64,000 nucleotides of DNA from SIG607 sp045586405. GTDB lineage: Bacteria > Bacillota > Clostridia > Oscillospirales > Acutalibacteraceae. The stretch lies in the NCBI GenBank assembly GCA_045586405.1, contig JAZNAG010000145.1:1-64000 (forward strand). Reading direction: 5' to 3'. How positions within the stretch are numbered: the stretch's first letter is position 1; every line of letters begins with the position of its first letter. The position numbers and the translations under genes are program-made. The notes under the pieces are model-generated. The model was not told where the DNA came from, made no database searches, and saw nothing but the letters and a program-made list of their open reading frames with translations. Below, in pieces: positions 50,037 to 59,609 of this stretch.

Positions 50037-51299
50037 ATGGCTTCTCCCCTTGCCGACCGTCTTCGTCCGAAAAATATTGACGAGGTTGCAGGTCAACACC
50101 ATTTATTAAGTGACGGCAAAGTTCTGCGCCGTATTATAGACTCCGGTCAGATTCCTAACCTTATTTTCTACGGTCCGTCGGGCGTTGGTAAAACCACCGT
50201 GGCTAATATTATTGCCGAAAAGGCGGGTAAAAAGCTTTACCACCTTAACGCTACCGTTTGCTCAACGCAGGATATAAAGGATATCATTTCTTCTCTTGAC
50301 ACTCTTGAATGTGCCGGCGGCGTACTTCTCTATCTTGACGAGATTCAGTATTTTAACAAAAAACAGCAACAAATTCTGCTTTCCTACATAGAAAACGGGG
50401 ATATCACCCTTATTGCTTCCACCACCGAAAACCCGTTCTTTTATGTTTACAACGCTATTCTTTCCCGTTCTACCGTTTTTGAGTTTAAAACCCTTTCTAA
50501 AGAAGATATCGGCGCTCTTCTTGACCGTGCCCTTTATTTGCTTGGTAATGACGATAATAAAAATTACAGTTTTGGCGCGTGTGTTCGCGATAAAATTGCA
50601 GTATCGGCAGGCGGCGACGTTCGCCGTGCGCTGAATATGCTTGAGCTTTGTCTTTTAAGCCTTAAATTTGACGACAGCACAGTTATAACCGACGATATTG
50701 CCGAGCAGATTTTAGAAAACAACTCTGTTCGCTATGACAGAGAAGGCGATGAGCATTACGATTTGCTTTCCGCTTATCAAAAATCTATGCGCGGAAGCGA
50801 CCCCGACGCCGCCGTTTACTATCTTGCCCGTATTCTTGCGGCAGGTGATTTGCCAAGCGCCTGCAGACGACTTATGGTCTGTGCCTGTGAGGATGTCGGT
50901 CTTGCTTATCCGCAGATTATTCCCATTGTCAAAGCGGCTATTGATGCGGCAATGTTCGTGGGACTGCCCGAAGCCCGTATTCCCCTTGCCGATGCGGTAA
51001 TTCTGGTTGCCACCTCGCCAAAATCAAACTCAGGTGAAATGGCTATTGACGCGGCTATGTACGATGTTGAGCACGGTGTTGGCGGCGATATACCCCGTCA
51101 GCTTCAGAATAAACACTATGACGGTGAGGATGCCGCCGTTAAAGGTCAGCACTACCTTTATCCCCACGATTACAAAAACCACTATGTAAAACAACAATAT
51201 TTGCCGGATAACATTAAAAATAAAAAATATTACACCTACGGCGACAACAAAAACGAGCAGAAATTCAAAGAATATAACGATAAAATAAAGAATGTATAA
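50037..51299 (+). CDS. rarA: Replication-associated recombination protein A (AAA ATPase)
   Basis: 420 residues. MASPLADRLRPKNIDEVAGQ, Walker A YGPSGVGKTT (about 45-54), Walker B LLYLDEIQ, sensor TTENP, and the C-terminal tetramerisation region with YLARILAAGDLPSACRRLM. Acts at stalled forks. AAGGAGG is 7 nt upstream. Confidence 0.93.
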   Translation: MASPLADRLRPKNIDEVAGQHHLLSDGKVLRRIIDSGQIPNLIFYGPSGVGKTTVANIIAEKAGKKLYHLNATVCSTQDIKDIISSLDTLECAGGVLLYLDEIQYFNKKQQQILLSYIENGDITLIASTTENPFFYVYNAILSRSTVFEFKTLSKEDIGALLDRALYLLGNDDNKNYSFGACVRDKIAVSAGGDVRRALNMLELCLLSLKFDDSTVITDDIAEQILENNSVRYDREGDEHYDLLSAYQKSMRGSDPDAAVYYLARILAAGDLPSACRRLMVCACEDVGLAYPQIIPIVKAAIDAAMFVGLPEARIPLADAVILVATSPKSNSGEMAIDAAMYDVEHGVGGDIPRQLQNKHYDGEDAAVKGQHYLYPHDYKNHYVKQQYLPDNIKNKKYYTYGDNKNEQKFKEYNDKIKNV

Positions 51300-51302
51300 A
51301 TT

Positions 51303-51337
51303 AAAATCACCGTCAAACACTAATGACGGTGATTTTT
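51303..51337 (+). terminator. rarA terminator, holding the spoVAE Shine-Dalgarno in its 3' arm
   Basis: A perfect 13-bp stem (51303-51315 with 51324-51336), T run to 51337, and the spoVAE ATG at 51338-51340. The GGTGA ribosome site (51328-51332) is within the 3' arm. Confidence 0.8.
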
Positions 51338-51700
51338 ATGTTTATTCGTATTATTTTAGCTTTTGTTACAGGCGGCGCTTTGTGCGTTATAGGTCAGTTG
51401 CTTATTTCCTTTACAAAGCTTACCCCTGCCCGAATACTGACAGGCTACGTTGTTTCGGGTGTGCTTCTTACCGCGGTGGGCGTTTATAAGCCCTTTGTTG
51501 AGTTTGCAGGTTGCGGCGCCACCACTCCCCTTACCGGCTTTGGTTATCTGCTGGCTACGGGTGTAGAAAAAGCGGTTGCAGAAAAAGGGCTTCTCGGTGC
51601 ACTTACGGGCGGTCTTACAGCCACCGCAGGCGGTATTGCCGCCGCTATACTGCTGGGTTTTATTATGAGCCTTATTTTTAACCCCGGTGACAAAAGTTAG
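51338..51700 (+). CDS. spoVAE: SpoVAE/SpoVAEb-type spore membrane protein
   Basis: 120 residues from the ATG at 51338, an in-frame ATG also lying at 51323. Three or four membrane segments (about 1-20, 30-50, 65-85, 92-115) with YLLATGVEKAVAEKGLLGALTGGLTATAGGIAAAI, typical of the SpoVAE group that helps move dipicolinic acid into spores. The usual partners spoVAC and spoVAD are not here. The stop overlaps the rsmA stop by 4 nt. Confidence 0.85.
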   Translation: MFIRIILAFVTGGALCVIGQLLISFTKLTPARILTGYVVSGVLLTAVGVYKPFVEFAGCGATTPLTGFGYLLATGVEKAVAEKGLLGALTGGLTATAGGIAAAILLGFIMSLIFNPGDKS

Positions 51701-52545
51701 CAGAGCAAATCTGAAAGTTCGGCTAACTTTTGAAGGGAAAGGGTTTCGCCTCTGACGGTGGGCTCCTCCCCTATTTGCTGTATTGCGGTTAAAATTTTGG
51801 CTTTTTCGATATTTAAAGTGTTTGAAAGAGTGTTGACGAGTGTTTTTCTGCGCTGAGCAAAACAAGCCCTTATCAGCGAAAAGAAGAATTTTTCGTCATT
51901 TACCTTTACGGGCGGCTCTTTTAAAATGTCAAGCCTTATGACAGCCGAGTCAACGTTTGGCGGCGGCATAAAAGAAGTTCTGTCAACAAAAAATTCTTCA
52001 CTTGCCTTTGCATAGTATGCAACTGCGGCGGTTACTGCCCCTGCATCTCTTGTGCCCACCTTTGCACAAAGGCGGTCGGCGGCTTCTTTTTGAACCATTA
52101 CGGTTATGCTGTCAACGGGAAGTTTGCTCTCCAGCAGTTTCATTATAAGCGGCGAGGTTATATAGTAAGGCAAATTTGCGCAAACCGCTACCCGCTTACA
52201 GTCTGAAAACTTTTCTTTTATAAGTTTTTCAAGGTCTGTCTTCATAGCGTCGGCAAAAACCACTTCAGTGTTGTCAAAATCGGCAAGAGTGACTTCCAGT
52301 ACACTTTTAAGGCGAGTATCAAGCTCTATTGCCACCACTTTTTTTGCAACCTTTGCACATTCTACCGTGAGAACACCAATACCGGGGCCTATTTCTAAGA
52401 CTCCGGTATTTTTATCGGCACAGCTTTCCGCCATAGCAGGACAAACTGAGCCGTCTATAAGAAAGTTTTGTCCTAAGGATTTCTTAAAGGAAAAACCAAT
52501 AGGCTTTAACAGTTTTTCAACAACTCTTATGTCGGCAAGATTCAT
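51697..52545 (-). CDS. rsmA: 16S rRNA dimethyladenosine transferase
   Basis: 282 residues. SAM motif VLEIGPGIGVLTVECAK (about 49-65), catalytic NLPYYITSPL, and C-terminal CFAQRRKTLVNTLS. Dimethylates two adjacent adenosines near the 3' end of 16S rRNA. Coupled to parB by TAATG. Confidence 0.95.
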   Translation of the reverse strand: MNLADIRVVEKLLKPIGFSFKKSLGQNFLIDGSVCPAMAESCADKNTGVLEIGPGIGVLTVECAKVAKKVVAIELDTRLKSVLEVTLADFDNTEVVFADAMKTDLEKLIKEKFSDCKRVAVCANLPYYITSPLIMKLLESKLPVDSITVMVQKEAADRLCAKVGTRDAGAVTAAVAYYAKASEEFFVDRTSFMPPPNVDSAVIRLDILKEPPVKVNDEKFFFSLIRACFAQRRKTLVNTLSNTLNIEKAKILTAIQQIGEEPTVRGETLSLQKLAELSDLLC

Positions 52546-53387
52546 TATATATCCTTATCTGCAAGGCGCTTTGCAAAATCTGCCAGTTCTTCCTTGCTGT
52601 AAAATTCTACGGTGAGTGTTCCCTTGCCGCCTTTTCCTGTCTTTACCGTTACGGGACGGCGCAGGGCTTCTTTAAGGGAAAGCTCTACCTCTCTGTGATA
52701 ATTATCGGTTTTAGGGGCAGGTTTATTGGTTTTATCTTTCTTTTTGAGCATTGCCTCAAGCTCACGCACCGAGGCTCCGTTCAGCGCGGCTTTAAACATT
52801 TCCTGCTGTTTTTCGCCCTCGGCAGAAAGCAGAGTTCTGGCGTGACCTGCGGAAATTTTGCCCTCTCTCAGCGCGGCAAGTATGTCGGCGGGAAGTTTAA
52901 GAAGTCTTAGCGCGTTAGTTACTGCGGTACGGGACTTGCCTACTCTTGCGGCGGCTTCTTCCTGAGTTAAAGAAAATTTTTCTATAAGTGCGCTGTAGCC
53001 CAGAGCTTCTTCGTAAGCGTTAAGGTCTTCGCGCTGTAGGTTTTCTATAAGGGCGGCTTCGGCGGCTGTCTGCTCGTCCATAGCCTTTACAATTACGGGA
53101 ACTCTGTAAAGACCTGCTATACGGCTTGCGCGCCAACGGCGTTCACCTGCAATTATCTCGTATCTGCCGCTAAGCAGGGGACGAACAACTATCGGCTGAA
53201 GCAGACCGTGCTTTTCAATGCTGTCGGCAAGTTCACTAAGTGCCGCTTCGTCAAAATCTTTTCTCGGCTGGTCGCGGTTGGGCTCAATTTCGCTGAGCTC
53301 TACCTCTACAAGACCGCCGTTATCTATTGCGTTTTCGTCAAGAACAGAGCCAAAACCTCTGCCAAGACCGCCTTTTTTTACTGCCAT
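52545..53387 (-). CDS. parB: Chromosome partitioning protein ParB
   Basis: 280 residues. N-terminal CTP-binding domain with QPRKDFDEAALSELADSI, GERRWRASRIAG (about 80-91) and ENLQREDLNAYEEA, then the parS-binding HTH (LTQEEAAARVGKSRTAVTNALRL) and C-terminal dimerisation domain. Spreads from parS as a clamp to organise the origin region. Twelve nt after parA. Confidence 0.95.
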   Translation of the reverse strand: MAVKKGGLGRGFGSVLDENAIDNGGLVEVELSEIEPNRDQPRKDFDEAALSELADSIEKHGLLQPIVVRPLLSGRYEIIAGERRWRASRIAGLYRVPVIVKAMDEQTAAEAALIENLQREDLNAYEEALGYSALIEKFSLTQEEAAARVGKSRTAVTNALRLLKLPADILAALREGKISAGHARTLLSAEGEKQQEMFKAALNGASVRELEAMLKKKDKTNKPAPKTDNYHREVELSLKEALRRPVTVKTGKGGKGTLTVEFYSKEELADFAKRLADKDI

Positions 53388-53399
53388 AAAAATACCTCT

Positions 53400-54164
53400 T
53401 TATTTATTTCTTTTAAGGAACTCTTTTGCGAGATTATCATACGCCGCGGCGCCCTTGCTTCGTTTATCGTAATACTGAATGGGCATACCGTAGCTGGGGG
53501 CTTCGGAAAGTCGCACCGCTCTGGGTATTGCGGTGGCAAAAAGCTTGTTGCCTAAAAATTTCTTTATTTCGCTGACAACCTGACCTGTAAGGTTAAGTCT
53601 GCCGTCATACATAGTAAGCACAACACCCTCAAGCTCTAAAGTGGGGTTATAAAGTCGCTTTACCTGACGGATAGAGGTCATAAGCTGAGAAAGACCTTCC
53701 ATAGCATAGTATTCGCACTGCATGGGCACCAAAACAGTATCAGCCGCAACAAGCGCGTTAACAGGCACAAGCCCAAAAGAAGGCGGACAGTCAATAAAAA
53801 TATAATCGTACTTGTCCACAATGGGCGCAAGTGTCATTTTCAGCTGATTATGGCGGTTTTCAATTTCCACCATTTCCACCTCGGCAGCGGCAAGGTTCAT
53901 ATCGGCGGGAATAATATCAACATTTTTAAATTGTGTGTTTATAATAGCGTGTTCTGCGGAATAAGAGCCAATAAGAAGCCCGTAAGCAGAGCGTTCAAGT
54001 TTTCTTTTGTCTATACCGTAGCCGCTGGTAGAGTTGCCCTGCGGATCACAGTCAATAAGCAAAACTTTTTTACCCGCAAGACCTAAAGCCGCCACTAAAT
54101 TAACGGCGGTGGTGGTTTTACCTACTCCGCCCTTCTGATTAACTACCGCTATAACCTTTCCCAC
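53400..54164 (-). CDS. parA: Chromosome partitioning ATPase ParA/Soj
   Basis: 254 residues from the GTG at 54164, which follows GAGGTGA by 5 nt; the frame is open to 54221. Deviant Walker A NQKGGVGKTT (about 8-17), DCDPQGNSTSGYG and DCPPSFGLVPVNAL. Drives ParB-parS segregation. Start of the parA-parB-rsmA unit. Confidence 0.95.
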   Translation of the reverse strand: MGKVIAVVNQKGGVGKTTTAVNLVAALGLAGKKVLLIDCDPQGNSTSGYGIDKRKLERSAYGLLIGSYSAEHAIINTQFKNVDIIPADMNLAAAEVEMVEIENRHNQLKMTLAPIVDKYDYIFIDCPPSFGLVPVNALVAADTVLVPMQCEYYAMEGLSQLMTSIRQVKRLYNPTLELEGVVLTMYDGRLNLTGQVVSEIKKFLGNKLFATAIPRAVRLSEAPSYGMPIQYYDKRSKGAAAYDNLAKEFLKRNK

Positions 54165-54192
54165 GCATTTCACCTCTCTAAACATTATATAC

Positions 54193-54221
54193 ATTATAAC
54201 AAATTTTAGAGAAAAATACAA
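54193..54221 (-). promoter_or_regulatory. Sigma-A promoter for parA-parB-rsmA
   Basis: Minus strand TTGTAT (54216-54221), 17-nt spacer, TATAAT (54193-54198). Confidence 0.65.
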
Positions 54222-54227
54222 TAGTAA

Positions 54228-54256
54228 TTGAAATTTAGAAAATAATATGTTAGAAT
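54228..54256 (+). promoter_or_regulatory. Sigma-A promoter for the lipoprotein at 54285
   Basis: TTGAAA (54228-54233), 17-nt spacer, TAGAAT (54251-54256), divergent from the parA promoter. Confidence 0.6.
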
Positions 54257-54284
54257 ATATATGAATATACAGAGGTGTGATAGT

Positions 54285-54713
54285 ATGAAACGAATTTTAA
54301 GTATCTTTTTTTGCTTACTTTTAATATTTGCCGTTTGTGGCTGTGATGACCCCGGCGAGTTTCACGAGGCATCGGGCGGCGGTACCGACGTTACGGTTTC
54401 CGAGAATCCGTCGTCTTCCTCACAGGCAGCTGTTGTTGACAGCCCCCTTTTAGGTAAATGGAATCTTCTTTCTGTAACAAGAGGCAGCAGTACAACGCGC
54501 TACATAAATTCTTCTTACGACTTCAGAGAAAGCGGTACTTTAAAGATTACCCTTGACAAGCAAGAACAGTTTTTGAAGTATTCTGTTATCGGTAATGCAA
54601 TAACGATTATCGAAGGCGCTACCTATAATGTTGTTTCTTATGAGCTTGACGGCGATATTTTGATAATCACAACATCAAGCGGTGCTAAACAAAGACTTGA
54701 AAGAATGAAATAA
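54285..54713 (+). CDS. Small secreted lipoprotein
   Basis: 142 residues from the ATG at 54285, 7 nt after AGAGGTG. Lipoprotein signal with lipid Cys at about 20 (AVCGC), a Ser/Gly linker, then a beta-rich domain (LLGKWNLLSVTRG, LKITLDKQEQFLKYSVIGN) that resembles lipocalin-like folds. Function unknown. Strong terminator follows. Confidence 0.8.
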   Translation: MKRILSIFFCLLLIFAVCGCDDPGEFHEASGGGTDVTVSENPSSSSQAAVVDSPLLGKWNLLSVTRGSSTTRYINSSYDFRESGTLKITLDKQEQFLKYSVIGNAITIIEGATYNVVSYELDGDILIITTSSGAKQRLERMK

Positions 54714-54716
54714 AAC

Positions 54717-54745
54717 AAACCCCGTCTTATGACGGGGTTTTAGTT
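54717..54745 (+). terminator. Terminator after the lipoprotein gene
   Basis: A perfect 10-bp stem (54717-54726 with 54731-54740), loop TTAT, T tail. A second hairpin (GGCTTC/GAAGCC) follows over the end of the convergent transporter gene. Confidence 0.85.
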
Positions 54746-54757
54746 TTAGGCTTCACC

Positions 54758-55864
54758 TTAGGGCGAAGCCTTTGCTTTTTTATTCAGGTCTTCTCTGATT
54801 ATTCTGAATACTGCGGCGGTGAGGGGAACGAAAATAAGCATTCCGGCAACGCCGAAAACGCCGCCGCCTATTGTTACTGCGGCAAGTACCCAAATGGCAG
54901 GGATACCGATAGAGGTGCCCACAACCTTGGGGTAAATGAGATTACCCTCAAGCTGCTGAAGTACAAGAATAAAGATTATGAATATGAGAGCCTTCAGCGG
55001 TTCTTCGGTTAATATCATAAATGCGCCAACACCTGCGCCCAAAAAGGCACCCACTATAGGTATCAGTGCGGTAAAGGCAATAAGTGCGCCTATCATTGTG
55101 GCATAGGGCAGTTTTAAAATCAACATTCCTACCGTGCAAAGTACACCGAGGATAACCGCCTCAATACACTGGCCGACGATATAACGGTGAAAGCTTTCGT
55201 TAAACACTTTAATGAGATATTTGATTTTATTGTACCAGTTTTCAACAAAATAGTTTTTTAAGACACGCTTTGACTGGCCAATAAGCTTTTGTTTGCCAAG
55301 CAGGAAGTAAATAGCGAAGATAATACTTAAGAAACCTGTTACAACTCCTGAGAGCACGGCGGTTATAGAGGAAATAACCATACCAACAAAGTTTGTAACA
55401 CCTGTAGTGGCAAAGCCTGCAATTTCAGAAATTTTGCTTTGCCAGTTTATACTGCTGAGTGCAGAAATCAAATCGTCAGAAACAAAGTCGTATTTATTAA
55501 GGTTTTCTATTGCCTTAGTAATTGCAATGGGCAGTTTTTGTATAAGAACCTGAATACAGGAAACAAATTCAGGCACAACAAGACCGATTACCAAAGCAAT
55601 TACGGCAAGTACGGTTAGAAAGGCGGCGATCATACAAACGGGACGCCTTGATTTATTGACAAATTTCTTTTTAGATTTTATAAAGTATATGCGTTCATAA
55701 GCGCACATAATTATGTTTACGAGATAAGCAATAACAAAACCGATAATAATAGGAGCCGCCGCGCTTATTACCGCAACCGACACCTTGTCCCAATATCTTA
55801 TAATAAGAAAAAGGATAAACAAAGTTAAGCCTAAACGAAAACATGTTTTAAGGTCTAATTTCAT
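54758..55864 (-). CDS. AI-2E/YdiK-type transporter
   Basis: 368 residues with about eight membrane segments: N-terminal pair at about 8-45, central AGFATTGVTNFVGMVISS region, and C-terminal RYIVGQCIEAVILGVLCTVG, LIAFTALIPIVGAFLGAGVGA and LEGNLIYPKVVG, the family signature. Members export autoinducer-2 or ions; substrate here unknown. AAAGGTGA upstream. Confidence 0.88.
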   Translation of the reverse strand: MKLDLKTCFRLGLTLFILFLIIRYWDKVSVAVISAAAPIIIGFVIAYLVNIIMCAYERIYFIKSKKKFVNKSRRPVCMIAAFLTVLAVIALVIGLVVPEFVSCIQVLIQKLPIAITKAIENLNKYDFVSDDLISALSSINWQSKISEIAGFATTGVTNFVGMVISSITAVLSGVVTGFLSIIFAIYFLLGKQKLIGQSKRVLKNYFVENWYNKIKYLIKVFNESFHRYIVGQCIEAVILGVLCTVGMLILKLPYATMIGALIAFTALIPIVGAFLGAGVGAFMILTEEPLKALIFIIFILVLQQLEGNLIYPKVVGTSIGIPAIWVLAAVTIGGGVFGVAGMLIFVPLTAAVFRIIREDLNKKAKASP

Positions 55865-55894
55865 AATATCACCTTTTGTGTTTAGTATAGGTAT

Positions 55895-55923
55895 ATTATA
55901 ATACTTTTGATATGAAAATTCAA
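55895..55923 (-). promoter_or_regulatory. Sigma-A promoter for the AI-2E-type transporter
   Basis: Minus strand TTGAAT (55918-55923), 17-nt spacer, TATAAT (55895-55900). Confidence 0.65.
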
Positions 55924-55940
55924 TAGGGAGAAGGCTTATA

Positions 55941-55976
55941 AAAAAAGGAACTCAAATTGCTTTGAGTTCCTTTTGT
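55941..55976 (-). terminator. Terminator of the 1145-residue secreted protein gene
   Basis: A perfect 14-bp stem (55943-55956 with 55961-55974), loop TTGC, with T run on both strands. Confidence 0.85.
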
Positions 55977-55997
55977 TTAGTTTATCAGAAATCTATA

Positions 55998-58900
55998 TTA
56001 GAATTCTTCAATTTTATCTGTGCAGTTATCCTTAAGATACTCTATGCTGCGGTTTACAGTGTTGGAGTAAACGATGTACTCGTTTTCACCATCGGTGAAT
56101 TTGATGTAACCACGAGCGAGAACCTTGTAGTTTTCCATACCTGCTCTGAAGTTTCTGATGTAGTTAGAATACCAGAGTTCCTGAGTTGCTTCTTCATAAG
56201 CCCAAGCGGTATCAAGATTTTCAGATTTAGCGTAAGTGGTATAACCGTTACCAACTTTGATGCCGCCATAGTACTTGTAGGTAGGAGCACCCTCTGTACC
56301 ACCAACGGTTGTGTACTTGTCGATAGCACCGTTAGCGTAGATGATACCACGCTCTAATACTTCGTACTCTACGTCATCAATGAAGATGTTTGAACCGGTT
56401 GTGGACTTGTAAGAGAAGTATACACGCATAGCCTGCTGGCTAGCTGCTTCTGCAGCATCTTCGGTAAGACAAGATGCACCGGGGATGCCTACAACAGTAC
56501 CGAGGTTTTCAACTACGATATCCTTAAGGTAAACTTCAGGACGACCGGTCTGGTTAACGTCTGCTACACTATGGTTGAAGTATACATAGAGATACTTACC
56601 TAATGCTTCGTGAGTATCATCAGCGCCTTCTACATTTGCAGTAACCATTGCACTATGTTCAATAGTGAAGAACATAGTAGCGGTGGTGTATTCGTCGGTC
56701 TTAGCAATTACCTTTGTTTCTGCAAGAACCTGCTGTTCGCTGTCAACAACACTTTCAAGTTTACCAAGAGCAAGACAAAGGGTCGCAGGAATTTCGCCTT
56801 CGTTCTTATAAGAGAAGGTTACTTTGTAGGTAGCGCCATCAACAGTCTCTTCGATGGGGAGACGGTACATATTCCAGATAGAGCTCTCATATGCCTGCTT
56901 AAGTTTTGCTAACTTCTGATCGCCGGTAAGGGACACACCCTCTCCAAGAGCTGCAGAAGAAATAATATCCACACCGTACTTATCATAGTACTCGTCATAG
57001 GTGTAAGGTTTGTAGAAGAGTGCGTTTTCTGCTTCGTCAATAGCAAAGCCACGGCAACCGATGTATGTTCTCTGTGTGTATTTAACATTTTCGAGAACGT
57101 CATTATAGTCATAAACAAAGCTGTTATCTTCGGGGAATACTTTAAGTTTGTTAGACTCTCTGGTGTTACCTGCAGTCTTATATACAGTCTTTTCGAAGTT
57201 GTCAGGGATTAATTCAGCACCCTTAACGCCTTCAACCATTGTATCGCCATCGTTGTAAACAACAACGGAGTTGCCGCTTTCAACTTCGATAATTTCGATA
57301 GACTGAATTTCAAACTCAGGAAGACCTACGATTTCATACTGGCCCCAGTTTGAAGAGCCCCATTTATCAGATGCATTATTGGGGTTGGTGGGAACGTCTG
57401 CATAGTGTTTACCGGTATATCTACCAAGAACACCGTCTGTAGAAGTAGTAATATTGAACTCAGGGATATAACCTGTTCCAAAATCACCGGTAGCGAAGTT
57501 AAAGAATGCATACTGAACATCTTCACTATAGTCTAAGGAAACAGCACCCAAAGTCTTAAATTTTGCATTAAATGCAGTACCTGATACTTCAGAGATATTC
57601 TGGTAACGGGTACTTTCAAGGGCAGCAACATTGATGCCAGAAGTTGCATAGGCAGTGCTTCTGCCTGCACCAACTCTAACTCTTACAGTACCTGCACCCA
57701 ACTGCTTATAAGCCAGTTTAACCATATACTCTGTATTTGATTTTGCGAGAAGGGGAGCGCCTGAAGCATCAAGAAGGGTGGAAACCTGTGAGTTTGCACC
57801 AGTGGTAGATACCATTTTCAGTGTGCCGACTTCGGTATCAGCAGGTGTATTGGGTAAACCAATTTTTGTACCGATTGTAGCTGTAGCTCTTTTTAATGCG
57901 GGAGCAACAGATTTGTAAGGAATTTCAACATCGTCAGCCCATTTGTGCAACATACTATAAACGGGTGTAATTCTATAATAATCGTTTTCTGCTACTATCA
58001 TGCTAAGGTCACTCTTTACAGTTGTGCCAGCAACATCATTAGTAGCGTTGAAAACTATATCTTTACCGTCAATTTTAAAGTTGTCGGTATAGGAAGCATA
58101 TCTTGCAGTATAGGTTGCGGGAGCACCTGTAACGATAGCAGTACCGTCAACGAACTTGTTGCCCTCGGCATCATACCAGCCAAGGAATTCTTTACCTTCA
58201 ACAGCGGGAGCTGCAGGAGCGGTAACGGTATCACCAACTGCGCCAGCCATAGTTGCGGTGGTTTCGCCGGCAACAAAGTTAATAGCGCCTTTACCAGCTT
58301 CATAGTATTCAAAATCAGTAAGATAGAATTCGTTATAAAGACGAGCATAGGTTTTATCGCCAATGGTTACAACCTGATCGGGGAAAGGAAGGTCGTTAAC
58401 ATCAGCAGGATCTACTTCAAAGTAACGGTTGTTGCTGGAGATAGCAGGAAGAGAAATAGCAACAGCATCAGTGTAATGATACTCACTGGCACCATACAAC
58501 TTGTATGTATATGCACCCATACCTGTGCCTGCTGCGTTGGCTTTCCACTCAATGCCCCAGTCGCCAAGGTCGTCAAAATCGCCTTCGGTATCTTCATCGG
58601 GGTCGTTAAGAGGAAGCATATCTACCTTAGGAACGGTAACAGGGAAACTTTTGCTACCGTTTACACCATATTTAGAATTGGCAGCAGTTGTTTCTGCTGT
58701 AACAGTTTCGCCGTCAATGGTATAAACCTGTGTGTCTGTTACTGCAAAACCTGCATAATTTGTGTCATAACCCATTCCTGTCTGACTATGAGTAATAGGT
58801 GCGTAAAGACCGGATACAGGAACATAGTTTGCATGATTAGTAGATAAGGTGCCTGCAGAAAGTTTTTTTCCGCCAACCATAGCAGCTGAGGACCATTTGT

Positions 58901-59435
58901 TACTATTTGCATCAACATTTCTGAAACCATATGCTGCAGTGTTGGGCCAAAGTTCTGTAAAGATACGGTTGTTACTATTACCGCAACCGCCAAAACGAAC
59001 AGCAACAAGATTGTATTTAAAGCTATAGGATTTGCCTTCTTCAAATCTTACAGGAACAAAGTTGCCACTGGCATCCTTATAATGAGGGATAACATTGGTT
59101 CTGTAGTTTGAAGCATGGCTTCTGGTTGAGTTATAACGAATACGCATAACGGTTTTTCCGCCGTATTCAACATAGTCAACCGCAACGGCTTCACCGGTTG
59201 AAGGACCTTCAGTACTAGCAGCGGCATCACCGGCAACAACAGCGGTATATTTGCGTAAACCGGTGCCGGCTGCCAATGTTGTTCGGGTATTTGTATAACC
59301 CAAGAAATTGTCAACATCAAAGTCGAACTTATGATATACATAAGTGCCTTCAACAGCCTCTGCAGCTACTGCAGGAAGGCTGAGCATAGTGAGCAGCATA
59401 CATGCTGCAAGTAAAATGCTTAAAAGTTTTTTCAT
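55998..59435 (-). CDS. Large secreted protein with InlB-type repeat
   Basis: 1145 residues from the ATG at 59435, which has AAGGAGAG 7 nt upstream. Signal peptide (MKKLLSILLAACMLLTML, cleavage after AVAA). Mostly beta-rich and acidic, with two or three similar Tyr-rich modules. One InlB B/Listeria-Bacteroides repeat at about 378-440 (AVGDTVTAPAAPAVEGKEF, GWYDAEGNKF, YTARY). No dockerin, LPXTG, SLH or transmembrane anchor, so it is probably released or held by unknown means. Consensus promoter suggests strong expression; a surface-layer or adhesin role is a guess. Confidence 0.8.
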   Translation of the reverse strand: MKKLLSILLAACMLLTMLSLPAVAAEAVEGTYVYHKFDFDVDNFLGYTNTRTTLAAGTGLRKYTAVVAGDAAASTEGPSTGEAVAVDYVEYGGKTVMRIRYNSTRSHASNYRTNVIPHYKDASGNFVPVRFEEGKSYSFKYNLVAVRFGGCGNSNNRIFTELWPNTAAYGFRNVDANSNKWSSAAMVGGKKLSAGTLSTNHANYVPVSGLYAPITHSQTGMGYDTNYAGFAVTDTQVYTIDGETVTAETTAANSKYGVNGSKSFPVTVPKVDMLPLNDPDEDTEGDFDDLGDWGIEWKANAAGTGMGAYTYKLYGASEYHYTDAVAISLPAISSNNRYFEVDPADVNDLPFPDQVVTIGDKTYARLYNEFYLTDFEYYEAGKGAINFVAGETTATMAGAVGDTVTAPAAPAVEGKEFLGWYDAEGNKFVDGTAIVTGAPATYTARYASYTDNFKIDGKDIVFNATNDVAGTTVKSDLSMIVAENDYYRITPVYSMLHKWADDVEIPYKSVAPALKRATATIGTKIGLPNTPADTEVGTLKMVSTTGANSQVSTLLDASGAPLLAKSNTEYMVKLAYKQLGAGTVRVRVGAGRSTAYATSGINVAALESTRYQNISEVSGTAFNAKFKTLGAVSLDYSEDVQYAFFNFATGDFGTGYIPEFNITTSTDGVLGRYTGKHYADVPTNPNNASDKWGSSNWGQYEIVGLPEFEIQSIEIIEVESGNSVVVYNDGDTMVEGVKGAELIPDNFEKTVYKTAGNTRESNKLKVFPEDNSFVYDYNDVLENVKYTQRTYIGCRGFAIDEAENALFYKPYTYDEYYDKYGVDIISSAALGEGVSLTGDQKLAKLKQAYESSIWNMYRLPIEETVDGATYKVTFSYKNEGEIPATLCLALGKLESVVDSEQQVLAETKVIAKTDEYTTATMFFTIEHSAMVTANVEGADDTHEALGKYLYVYFNHSVADVNQTGRPEVYLKDIVVENLGTVVGIPGASCLTEDAAEAASQQAMRVYFSYKSTTGSNIFIDDVEYEVLERGIIYANGAIDKYTTVGGTEGAPTYKYYGGIKVGNGYTTYAKSENLDTAWAYEEATQELWYSNYIRNFRAGMENYKVLARGYIKFTDGENEYIVYSNTVNRSIEYLKDNCTDKIEEF

Positions 59436-59470
59436 CTTACAACTCTCCTTGTAGATATTTTTACACTGTG

Positions 59471-59499
59471 AGTGTAACACAAAATTTTCAATTTGTCAA
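59471..59499 (-). promoter_or_regulatory. Sigma-A promoter of the 1145-residue protein gene
   Basis: Minus strand TTGACA (59494-59499), 17-nt spacer, TACACT (59471-59476) with extended TGT. A small inverted repeat ACACT/AGTGT lies over the -10 region. Confidence 0.75.
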
Positions 59500-59609
59500 C
59501 GGCTTTTTTAATATTTCTTACAAAATTTTTAAAAAATTTTTCCTGCTTTGTGTAAAGTAACCATAAATATACTATATGTAGGGGGTAGAGGGAGGTACAA
59601 ACACCTCGG

